DNA from: Alphaproteobacteria bacterium
GTDB lineage: Bacteria; Pseudomonadota; Alphaproteobacteria; UBA9219
Reading direction: 5' to 3'
Assembly: GCA_013289265.1 (NCBI GenBank)
Contig: JABDAH010000005.1
Location: 1-64,000 of the forward strand
Length of the DNA: 64,000 nucleotides
In this document: positions 26,456-34,474 of the stretch, piece by piece
How positions within the stretch are numbered: the stretch's first letter is position 1
Layout: each line of letters opens with the position of its first letter
The notes under the pieces: generated by a model
Told to the model about the DNA's origin: nothing
What the model saw: only the letters and a program-made list of their open reading frames with translations
Database searches by the model: none
Translations under genes and position numbers: made by a program

Positions 26456-27414
26456 GAAAGACCGAGCATGATTTCCAAATTCTGTACCGCAGCACCCGAT
26501 GCGCCCTTACCCAGATTATCAAGGCAAGCGGTTAAAATAACCGTTTCCTTTGCCGCATTCCAGAATATGCGCAGCTGAAGATTATTAGTTTCATTCTGCG
26601 CTTCAGGTGAAAGCACATAGGTTTTCTCAACCTCGGTTTGCAACGCCTCAACCTTTACATATTTTTGTCCGGCATATCGGGCTACGATCGCGTCGTAAAT
26701 TTCTTGGCCATGGCGTTTTTTGCCCATCCCAGACAACAAACTATTTGTCTTAAAGGCGATGTGTACCAGCATGCCGCGGTAAAAAGCATTACTATAGGAA
26801 GGCAGAAAAATCGGCTCCACGCTCAAGCCAGCATGCAGCTTCATTTCCGGCAGATGCTTATGCTTCTGATCGAGGCCGTAGAGGGCAAAAGCGCCGCCGC
26901 GAATATTGCCCTGCGGATTGGTGCGTTCAGCCTCGCAAAGAGCGATTAATTCCTTGCCACCACCTGAGTAGCCGGAGATTGCATTAACGGTAACGGGATG
27001 ATCACACGGTAAAATCCCAGCATCGACCAGCGGGCGCAAAAGCGCCACGGCGCCCGTTGGATAACAGCCTGGATTACTGACCCGTTTGGCGTTACGGATT
27101 TTATTTTCCTGATCGCGTGTCAATTCCGGAAAGCCATAAGTCCAGTCAGGCGCGACGCGAAATGCCGTACTGGCATCGATAATGCGAGCCTTAGGATTAT
27201 CGACCAGAGCAACGGCTTCACGAGCGGCGTCATCCGGGAGGCACAAAATTGACAACGTGCATTCATTCAACAGGCGTTTGCGCTCAGTAACATCCTTGCG
27301 CTTGGCGGGATCGATGCTGACGATCTCGATATCTGAGCGGCCTTCCAGCCGCTTGCGGATTTCGAGGCCCGTGGTTCCCGCTTCGCCGTCGATAAAAATA
27401 GTCGGTTTGCTCAT
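26452..27414 (-). CDS. argC: N-acetyl-gamma-glutamyl-phosphate reductase (type 2)
   Basis: 320 residues, the shorter class of ArgC. It has the NAD(P)-binding start FIDGEAGTTGLEI, the catalytic Cys117 in SNPGCYPTGA and the SGYSGGGKE motif. It reduces N-acetylglutamyl phosphate to the semialdehyde in arginine synthesis. The start overlaps the stop of an inositol-phosphatase-family gene (ATGA), placing it third in a leftward operon with two such paralogues. Confidence 0.94.
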   Translation of the reverse strand: MSKPTIFIDGEAGTTGLEIRKRLEGRSDIEIVSIDPAKRKDVTERKRLLNECTLSILCLPDDAAREAVALVDNPKARIIDASTAFRVAPDWTYGFPELTRDQENKIRNAKRVSNPGCYPTGAVALLRPLVDAGILPCDHPVTVNAISGYSGGGKELIALCEAERTNPQGNIRGGAFALYGLDQKHKHLPEMKLHAGLSVEPIFLPSYSNAFYRGMLVHIAFKTNSLLSGMGKKRHGQEIYDAIVARYAGQKYVKVEALQTEVEKTYVLSPEAQNETNNLQLRIFWNAAKETVILTACLDNLGKGASGAAVQNLEIMLGLS

Positions 27415-28265
27415 GCAGCACTTTCCGTTGGTAATTCACAAAAACTCTGCACCCAGTTGCGCAGCTCGAACCAACTGTCTTTATTCGGGGCCAAGGCGAT
27501 ACCACGGTCCATAAGTGACGGCCTGTAGGCCTCGCCATTCCAGTATGCCGAATAACCGCCCGCTTCCTGATGCATCAATACGCCTGCCGCTTCATCCCAC
27601 GGTGTCGCATACATATAACTGGCGCGGAAATGGATTTGCGGCGCTTCTTTGCCAAAATGCGGCTGATTCAGCAAAAGCCGGGGATATTCGTGCGACCCGG
27701 CCCGCATCACTTCAAAAACGGGTTCAATCTTATTGATTACACTCGATTTATTTTTAAAATCTAACAAACGGTCACCAAGAAAACCGCGCATTTCCGGCAA
27801 TTCCACTGGCGGTAAAACACGCAGTCGCTGGCCATTAAACCAGGTACCAGCCCCTTTTTCGACGGTTACAACGTCTTTTGAGGTTGGATCATAGATCCAT
27901 CCGGCAAGAGTTTGATTTTGTTCTGCTAATGCAACGATAACTCCGAATTCACTTGAACCACGTACAAAGTTGCGGGTTCCGTCTACCGGATCGATGATCC
28001 AGACAGGTGATTCGCCTAAAAACAGCTCCAAAAGTGACCGATTCGATGCAAAAGCCTCCTCACCAACTACTTTTGACCCGGGTAGCAGGTCCAAAAGCCG
28101 GGCTGACAGAGCTGATTCGGCATTCTTGTCGGCGATAGTGACCGGGTCATCGCCGATTTTATAGGCGATGTCGCCAGCCTTCAAATTCCGGAAATGGGGC
28201 AGAATATGTTCTTCTGCAACCTCCTGGATGATCTTGCTAACCCTATTGATGTCTACGCGCGTCAT
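27411..28265 (-). CDS. Inositol monophosphatase-family phosphatase, copy 2
   Basis: 284 residues from ATG 28265, which overlaps the upstream stop (ATGA). It has the Li-sensitive phosphatase signatures: DPVTIADKNAE, GEEAF, WIIDPVDGTRNFV (metal ligands) and YATPWDEAAGVLMHQEAGG. The substrate could be histidinol phosphate (HisN), inositol phosphate or 3'-phosphoadenosine phosphate (CysQ); sequence alone does not decide. It lies between a paralogue and argC. Confidence 0.88.
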   Translation of the reverse strand: MTRVDINRVSKIIQEVAEEHILPHFRNLKAGDIAYKIGDDPVTIADKNAESALSARLLDLLPGSKVVGEEAFASNRSLLELFLGESPVWIIDPVDGTRNFVRGSSEFGVIVALAEQNQTLAGWIYDPTSKDVVTVEKGAGTWFNGQRLRVLPPVELPEMRGFLGDRLLDFKNKSSVINKIEPVFEVMRAGSHEYPRLLLNQPHFGKEAPQIHFRASYMYATPWDEAAGVLMHQEAGGYSAYWNGEAYRPSLMDRGIALAPNKDSWFELRNWVQSFCELPTESAA

Positions 28266-29134
28266 GGAGCCTTCTGTGCTGCATGGGCCATCAGAGGCTG
28301 GAAATAGGCGAATAGCTTGTTCCATGCCGCTTTGTCAGGGGCGTAGAGCAGACCGGCGCGCGGCAGGTTCATATTATAGGGCTGGCCCTGCCAGTCGGCG
28401 TTATACCCGCCCGCTTCCTGATGCAGGAACATCCCCGGCGCGTGATCCCATGCATTGGTATGGCGGTATAGCAGAAAGCTGGCGCGGGATGTCGGTGCAT
28501 TAGCAAAAGTCAAAGCCTGACCGTCCTGCGTTACGAACAGACGCGGATAATCGAACCCGGCGCATGAACCGATTTCGATCTTCGGCATATCGGGTGATTG
28601 TGGCATCACAGAAGGATCGGAAATCAATTTCTTCACGCGTGACCCAACCAGCCCAACGGTGTTCGGCGAAATATCAGTGGCGGCCAGTTTCAGCTTCTTG
28701 CCCCGCAACCAGACACCTGCGCCCTGCTCCGCCATTATGGTGTCGCCGGAATTGGGGTCATGTATCCACGAGGCCACGGCCTTGCGGCGATCAACCAATG
28801 CGATCATCACCGCGAATTCGGGCACGCCCGCGACGAAATTGCGCGTGCCGTCGATAGGGTCGATGATCCAGACAGGATGCTCGTTATCCAAATGCGACAT
28901 GATGGCCTGATCGGCAGCAAAAGACTCTTCGCCCACAACGACCGAATTCGGCAGATAGGCCGTAAGGCGTTCAGTCAGATGCCGCTCAGACTCCTTGTCG
29001 GCAACAGTCACGGGATCGTTAATTCCTTTCATCTCCACATCGCCTTCGGCCAGCTTGCGGAAACGCGGCATGATTTCAGATACCGCAACTTCGCGGATGA
29101 TTTTATCTACGGTAGAGATGTCAATTTTGGTCAT
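28262..29134 (-). CDS. Inositol monophosphatase-family phosphatase, copy 1
   Basis: About 290 residues from ATG 29134 (a TTG at 29140 is also in frame). It shows the same motif set as the next gene: NDPVTVADKESE, GEESFAAD, WIIDPIDGTRNFV and NAWDHAPGMFLHQEAGG. WDHAPG replaces the usual WDxAAG. The two copies arose by tandem duplication and have diverged substantially. The gene opens a tight operon with copy 2 and argC. Confidence 0.87.
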   Translation of the reverse strand: MTKIDISTVDKIIREVAVSEIMPRFRKLAEGDVEMKGINDPVTVADKESERHLTERLTAYLPNSVVVGEESFAADQAIMSHLDNEHPVWIIDPIDGTRNFVAGVPEFAVMIALVDRRKAVASWIHDPNSGDTIMAEQGAGVWLRGKKLKLAATDISPNTVGLVGSRVKKLISDPSVMPQSPDMPKIEIGSCAGFDYPRLFVTQDGQALTFANAPTSRASFLLYRHTNAWDHAPGMFLHQEAGGYNADWQGQPYNMNLPRAGLLYAPDKAAWNKLFAYFQPLMAHAAQKAP

Positions 29135-29301
29135 GGCCAAGCTTCTAATTTAGACGTTAAAACATTGGTTAATGCTTTCATAGACCATATTTTAGGGCAG
29201 TTTGAAAGTAATAATGAGGCTGTTTTTTATTTCAATTCGTTGCTAGCCTACTCATGAATTTTATAAACAGGACAATGCTTTTTAAACTGATCTGAGGAAT
29301 T

Positions 29302-30675
29302 ATGCTCGGCGGCGAATTTTTTAAATATTTCACGGAAAACTTCGGTCATTATCCTGATGACCGAACTGTACTGAGCCCACAATCACTCCACGAAGATGCG
29401 GTGCGCCCCGGTATGTCGCCGGGCAATCAGGATACAATTGTGATCCTGTACACAGGCGGCACGATTGGAGCAAAACAAACTGCGGACGGTTACGCACCAA
29501 CAGTCATTGATACTTTAGAGGATTTTGCAGCGTTGCATCCCGAGCTTGCAGCCCAGCTTCTCGTACTAAAAACCCGTTATCCCAATACAAAATTTGCCTT
29601 CGAATCTATTCCTCCGCTTGATAGTGGCGCCATGACCGATGCCAACAGATTCAATGTGATCGAGGCGATTTCCAATCTTTCCCAAAAGTATGGGACTAAA
29701 ATGTTGTCGCTTATCGCCCTTCACGGCACCGACAGTGCCGTGGAAACGGCGTGTCTATTGGACAATTTTGTTGGCGATGGCGGTGTTCCACTTTTTGTTG
29801 TTTCATCACAATATGCGCCGGGACGTTTAGGTGGCGACGGAGCTGCAAATTTTCTGCATGCTGTATCGATGTCACACTGCAATATTTCGGGCACTTATCT
29901 GGTTGCCGCTGGTAAAATCTATCATCCCGCCGATTGCCGGAAAAAGAGCGATAGTGGCGTGCACATATTCGGCACCGAAGATTATGGCTTTGGGGAAGCC
30001 GGCGAAGTTTTTGATGGCGGCGTCAAAATGCGTGTTCCCTTCACCGCCCGTGGTTATGACGCCTTAAGCCTTCCTTACGCGCCCAAGGAAGTTATAGAAC
30101 TGGGACGCAATATGGATACTAAAGGCCGCTTCGTCTATATCGCCAATAGCCTGACAACCCATGATATTCAGGCGAAAGCAGATTCTCTGAACGAACTTCA
30201 TCACGATCTTGTTTTTATCGAAGCGCGCGGCGCGTCAAGTGTTACTGAATCTGCCTTAAAAGCGGCAACCGACGCAGCTAGTGTAGGAATACCTGCAATT
30301 GTTGCCAGCACCGTCCCCCAATCCTCCGGTGATATTCATTATGCGATTGCTGCAGATTTAAATAAACCCGGCATATTGAGGGCGCCCGGCATCGCCTCTA
30401 TATTACATAGACGTTATGCGGCCTTATCCGCAATTGCTTACAGTAAATATCTCGTCAATCGCATAGACATTGCTCAAATGTCTCGCACAACCGATCCTCT
30501 TCGCCCCTATCTAAGCAAAGAAAATACTAGCGGCCCTTATATTGGCAATGAAGTTTCTGCGCTCTACGCCATATTCGCGGGGGTTTTTACTCGCGGACAG
30601 AGAAAAGGTATCGACTATGCAAAAGCACCTGCGTTGCATCAAGCGGGGTTTCAACGCCTCATTCGTAGCCTATAG
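29302..30675 (+). CDS. Asparaginase-like protein with long extensions
   Basis: 457 residues, against about 330 for ordinary bacterial asparaginases. The core has both catalytic threonine motifs: TGGTIGA (51-57) and HGTDSAVETA (141-150). About 40 residues precede the core, and about 90 residues after residue 360 continue with LHRRYAALSAIAYSKYLVNRI and a basic end. No signal peptide is seen, so it should be cytoplasmic. The usual reaction is asparagine to aspartate plus ammonia, but the departures from the family make the substrate uncertain. It is convergent with hflX. Confidence 0.8.
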   Translation: MLGGEFFKYFTENFGHYPDDRTVLSPQSLHEDAVRPGMSPGNQDTIVILYTGGTIGAKQTADGYAPTVIDTLEDFAALHPELAAQLLVLKTRYPNTKFAFESIPPLDSGAMTDANRFNVIEAISNLSQKYGTKMLSLIALHGTDSAVETACLLDNFVGDGGVPLFVVSSQYAPGRLGGDGAANFLHAVSMSHCNISGTYLVAAGKIYHPADCRKKSDSGVHIFGTEDYGFGEAGEVFDGGVKMRVPFTARGYDALSLPYAPKEVIELGRNMDTKGRFVYIANSLTTHDIQAKADSLNELHHDLVFIEARGASSVTESALKAATDAASVGIPAIVASTVPQSSGDIHYAIAADLNKPGILRAPGIASILHRRYAALSAIAYSKYLVNRIDIAQMSRTTDPLRPYLSKENTSGPYIGNEVSALYAIFAGVFTRGQRKGIDYAKAPALHQAGFQRLIRSL

Positions 30676-30692
30676 ACGCAACTACTTAATTT

Positions 30693-32051
30693 TTATTTCC
30701 CGAACCGGCTTTGATAGCGGCCATAGTCAGCGGCGGCCAGTTCAATGCGGATATGGGATTTGGTTTTGGTATCGCGCTTTTCGACGATTTTACCGTGCCC
30801 ATAGAGCCACGATAGAGCCGCGCCGTTTGTCAGCGGCACATCAATTTCATAGATCTTGGCTTTGGCGGTAAGGCGATCATCCAGCAGCTGGAGCAGGTCT
30901 GATACGCCTTCGCCGGTCAGGGCCGATATGCCGATGGTGCCGCCTGCCGCTTCTGGTCGGATGCCCTGTAGATCACTCGGCACATGCGTGGTGTCCCATG
31001 TTGTGCGCTGCGCATAATCTTTTAAATTATCGCGTTCTTCGTCGGGCAGCAGGTCGATCTTGTTCAGGACTTCTATCAGGCGCGTATCATCCTGACCGAT
31101 ACCCAGTTCGGCCAAGATATCCATCACCGACTCTTTCTGCGACCGTGTTTCCGGGTGCGACACATCGCGCACATGTAAAATAATATCAGCCAGCTGCACT
31201 TCTTCCAGCGTTGCGCGGAAAGCTTCCACCAGATGCGTCGGCAGGTCGGAAATAAATCCAACCGTGTCGGACAGAATAATCTCCCGTCCGCTCGGTAATT
31301 TCAGACCGCGCATGGTTGGGTCTAGCGTCGCGAACAACATGTTCTTTGCCAGAACATCGGCACCCGTCATACGGTTAAACAGGCTGGATTTCCCGGCGTT
31401 CGTATAACCTACCAGCGCCACGGTTGGATGTTCGGCCCTTACCCGTGCTTCACGTTGCAGGCCACGCGTACGCCGCACCTGCGCTAGATCTTCTTTTAGC
31501 CGTGAAATGCGTCCGGTGATAAGTCGTCTATCGATTTCCAATTGCGATTCACCGGGACCACCAAGAAATCCGAAGCCACCGCGCTGACGTTCCAAATGGG
31601 TCCATGATTTGACGAGGCGAGATTTTTGATAATCCAGCGCTGCCAGCTCAACCTGCAGTTGGCCTTCACGCGTGCGGGCCCGTTCGCCGAAGATTTCGAG
31701 AATAAGTCCGGTGCGGTCGATGACCTTGCACTTCCATTGTTCTTCTAGGTTACGCTGCTGAACCGGTGAGATTAAATGATCGACAATCGCAACGACAATT
31801 TCTTGATCTATAATCAGCTGCTTAAAATTTTCTACCTGCCCCTTGCCAAGCAAAGTACCCGGCGCCGGTGTCGCGATATTCACAACCGTCGATACAATCA
31901 CATTCAGGTCGATCGCCTGCGCCAGGCTGACAGCTTCGGCCAGCATTGCATCAGAGTCGCGTTTGTCGCGTGCCGATTTTAAAATAGGCTTGATAACAAT
32001 GGCGCTGTCGCCACGACGAATGCCGTCAATATCAGTATGAGCTGTTGTCAC
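30693..32051 (-). CDS. hflX: Ribosome-associated GTPase HflX
   Basis: 452 residues from a GTG three bases after the hfq stop. It has the N-terminal HflX domain (GKGQVENFKQLI), a coiled-coil region, then the G domain with GYTNAGKSSLFNRM (G1), DTVGFISDLP (G3) and LNKIDLLP (G4). HflX splits stalled ribosomes under heat stress. The hfq-hflX order is the standard one. Confidence 0.96.
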   Translation of the reverse strand: MTTAHTDIDGIRRGDSAIVIKPILKSARDKRDSDAMLAEAVSLAQAIDLNVIVSTVVNIATPAPGTLLGKGQVENFKQLIIDQEIVVAIVDHLISPVQQRNLEEQWKCKVIDRTGLILEIFGERARTREGQLQVELAALDYQKSRLVKSWTHLERQRGGFGFLGGPGESQLEIDRRLITGRISRLKEDLAQVRRTRGLQREARVRAEHPTVALVGYTNAGKSSLFNRMTGADVLAKNMLFATLDPTMRGLKLPSGREIILSDTVGFISDLPTHLVEAFRATLEEVQLADIILHVRDVSHPETRSQKESVMDILAELGIGQDDTRLIEVLNKIDLLPDEERDNLKDYAQRTTWDTTHVPSDLQGIRPEAAGGTIGISALTGEGVSDLLQLLDDRLTAKAKIYEIDVPLTNGAALSWLYGHGKIVEKRDTKTKSHIRIELAAADYGRYQSRFGK

Positions 32052-32054
32052 GCG

Positions 32055-32303
32055 CTAGGCCTGCCCTGTGGGGGCTTCGAGGCCTTCGAACACCTGTACG
32101 GGATCGTTCGGCATAATTGTTGAGACAGCGTGCTTATAAATCAACTGCGAATGTGCGTCACGCCGTAACAGTAAGGAGAAAGCATCGAACCATGTGACAA
32201 TGCCTTGCAGCTTTACACCGTTCATCAGAAATACAGTTGTCGGCGTTTTATTGCTGCGCAAATAATTTAAAAATACATCCTGCAGGTTTTGCTTGTCGGT
32301 CAT
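32055..32303 (-). CDS. hfq: RNA chaperone Hfq
   Basis: 82 residues. Sm1 motif ([19 protein letters not shown] and [17 protein letters not shown]) and Sm2 motif ([10 protein letters not shown]) are complete. It forms the hexameric ring that pairs small RNAs with mRNAs. A strong GGAAGGGGAT ribosome site precedes the ATG. It is part of the ntrX-HAD-hfq-hflX run. Confidence 0.97.
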   Translation of the reverse strand: MTDKQNLQDVFLNYLRSNKTPTTVFLMNGVKLQGIVTWFDAFSLLLRRDAHSQLIYKHAVSTIMPNDPVQVFEGLEAPTGQA

Positions 32304-32345
32304 AGTTACTTATCCCCTTCCCGCTGTTTCCGGCGGCGGTAGTTA

Positions 32346-32996
32346 TTATTGTTGATAGCGATTATAAAGCAGCGTTTGCAGAGCCTTGCAATCAGGAAAA
32401 AACAGCTCTACCCCCAGCATCTGGGCCATTTCCGGCTCGCCGATAAGCACCGGCGTACAGCCTGAATTACGGGCGCACTGGATATCAACCTCGCTGTCAC
32501 CCACGAACCAAACGGATTTATCAGCTTTCATACCACCCAAATCGAGGGCGTAATCTGCGTGATCTTTGGCCGGTTTGTCGCGCGGCGCATCCTGGGCACC
32601 CGCTATACCCGCAAACAAATCCAGCCATTTCATTTTCTCAACTTCGATGCGCAGAAGATCGCCGCGCAAGTTACTGACGATAAAGAAGGGTATCTTTTGC
32701 AGCTTCAGCCATTGCAGCAATTCACCGGCACCGTTGGTAGGGCCAATACGTTGTGACCGGACAAGGCCTACATTGCTGTAATAGTAATTGTAAGCTTCTT
32801 TCCAGCGGCTGCCGAACCATTCAGGAAAACTCTCGCGGGCGGCACGGGTGCAATGGATTTTAATGTCGTCCATTGACCATGCAGACAGGCCGAACTGCAC
32901 TCTTGTCTGATTAATAGCGGCGGCAATCGCCGACCAGCCATCTACGAGCGTATTGTCCCAGTCAAAGATGACGGCTTTCGGAAAAGGCAGGCTCAC
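32346..32996 (-). CDS. HAD-superfamily phosphatase
   Basis: 216 residues from a GTG three bases after the ntrX stop. Motif I is FDWDNTLVDGW with the nucleophile Asp, motif II is IVSNLRGDLLR, motif III includes Lys in KPAKDHADYAL, and motif IV is WFVGDSEVDIQCA. It resembles phosphoglycolate-phosphatase-like HADs; the substrate is unknown. In many alphaproteobacteria a trkA gene occupies this slot between ntrX and hfq. Confidence 0.88.
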   Translation of the reverse strand: MSLPFPKAVIFDWDNTLVDGWSAIAAAINQTRVQFGLSAWSMDDIKIHCTRAARESFPEWFGSRWKEAYNYYYSNVGLVRSQRIGPTNGAGELLQWLKLQKIPFFIVSNLRGDLLRIEVEKMKWLDLFAGIAGAQDAPRDKPAKDHADYALDLGGMKADKSVWFVGDSEVDIQCARNSGCTPVLIGEPEMAQMLGVELFFPDCKALQTLLYNRYQQ

Positions 32997-32999
32997 AGC

Positions 33000-34442
33000 T
33001 TAATTGATTTTCTCGGAAACCACGGCGTGGTTTTCGTTGCTGCTGCCATGCACGCCAAGCAATTTCAGCTTGCGATGGAGCGCCGAGCGTTCCATGCCGA
33101 TGAAATTGGCGGTGCGTGAAATATTACCACCAAAGCGTGTGACTTGCGCCAGAAGATATTCGCGTTCGAACATCTCACGCGCGTCGCGCAGCGGCAGGCC
33201 CATAATCTCGCCGCCCTTTTCCCAACGTAGAACGCTAGGTGTTGAGGACGTAATTTCCGGCGGCAGCATATCAGCGCGGATCGGATCCGTCGCCTCGCCC
33301 GTCGCCATGATCACGACCCACTCCATCGCATTGCGCAACTGACGCACATTGCCGGGCCATGCATAGGCTTGTAGCGCAGCCATGGCATCATCGCCCAGAC
33401 GACGCACAGCAATGCCCGAAACCTCAGAAGCGCGCGCAAGGAAATGTTCAACCAGCAAAGGAATATCTTCGCGACGGTCACAGAGAGCCGGGATTTTGAT
33501 CGGCACGACACTGAGGCGATAATAGAGGTCCTGCCTTACGCGGCCAATCTGCACTTCGGCCTGCAGGTCACTGCTGCTGGAGGCAATAACACGGACATCA
33601 ACCTCAACCCGGGTATTACCACCGACGCGGGTGAAGACCTGTTCCTGCAAGACGCGGACGATTTTGCCCTGGGTTTCATTCGGCATATCGCTGATTTCGT
33701 CGAGATAGAGCGTGCCACCGTGAGCCTGTTCAAACACACCGACTTTGCGCGCACCGCCATTGATGCCGTATTCGGTGCCGAAGAGTTCAATCTCCAGCTG
33801 TTCCGGCTGCATCGTCGCGCAGTTAATTGCAACGAACGAGCCATTGGCGCGGCGCGAATTTTTATGCAGAACGCGAGCGACGATTTCCTTGCCGACACCG
33901 GAAGGGCCTGAAATCATCACGCGGCTACCTGTCGGCGCGACGCGTTCGATGATCTGGCGGATCTGATTAATCTCCGGTGACTTGCCGATAAGATCATTTT
34001 CACCGCCGACGCGGGTTTTTAGTTCCAGATTTTCTCGCCTAAGACGGGCCGCATCCAGCGCATGCTGGACCTGCAGAATAAGACGGTCGGACTTAAATGG
34101 TTTTTCTATGAAATCGTAAGCACCGATTTTAATCGCCTCTACGGCCGTCTGGATATTACCGTGACCACTGATCATGATCACCGGCGTGTCGGGATATTCC
34201 TTCCGGATATGTTTCAGGATTTCCATCCCGTCCATCGTACTGTTGTTCAGCCAGATGTCGAGAATAACTAAATTGGGTTTACGCAGCGCAATAGCTTTAA
34301 GCGTTTCATCGGAATTACCGGCTTCGCGGACCATCAGGCCTTCGTCATTCAGGATACCTTTGATCAAAAGGCGGATATCCGTTTCATCATCGACAACGAG
34401 AATATCGTTGCTGAGACTTTTATCTTTGATTGATGACGCCAT
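33000..34442 (-). CDS. ntrX: Response regulator NtrX
   Basis: 480 residues. A receiver domain with phosphoacceptor Asp62 is followed by an AAA+ domain (GPSGVGKE Walker A, GGTLYLDEIS Walker B) and a C-terminal Fis-type HTH (SRTANFIGMERSALHRKLKLLG). The sigma54-contacting GAFTGA loop is absent, as is usual for NtrX, so it likely does not activate sigma54 polymerase in the NtrC way. Partner of NtrY, encoded 32 bases upstream; involved in nitrogen and envelope/redox responses in relatives. Confidence 0.94.
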   Translation of the reverse strand: MASSIKDKSLSNDILVVDDETDIRLLIKGILNDEGLMVREAGNSDETLKAIALRKPNLVILDIWLNNSTMDGMEILKHIRKEYPDTPVIMISGHGNIQTAVEAIKIGAYDFIEKPFKSDRLILQVQHALDAARLRRENLELKTRVGGENDLIGKSPEINQIRQIIERVAPTGSRVMISGPSGVGKEIVARVLHKNSRRANGSFVAINCATMQPEQLEIELFGTEYGINGGARKVGVFEQAHGGTLYLDEISDMPNETQGKIVRVLQEQVFTRVGGNTRVEVDVRVIASSSSDLQAEVQIGRVRQDLYYRLSVVPIKIPALCDRREDIPLLVEHFLARASEVSGIAVRRLGDDAMAALQAYAWPGNVRQLRNAMEWVVIMATGEATDPIRADMLPPEITSSTPSVLRWEKGGEIMGLPLRDAREMFEREYLLAQVTRFGGNISRTANFIGMERSALHRKLKLLGVHGSSNENHAVVSEKIN

Positions 34443-34474
34443 GTAAAATTACATCCTTATTTTTATGATACCTG

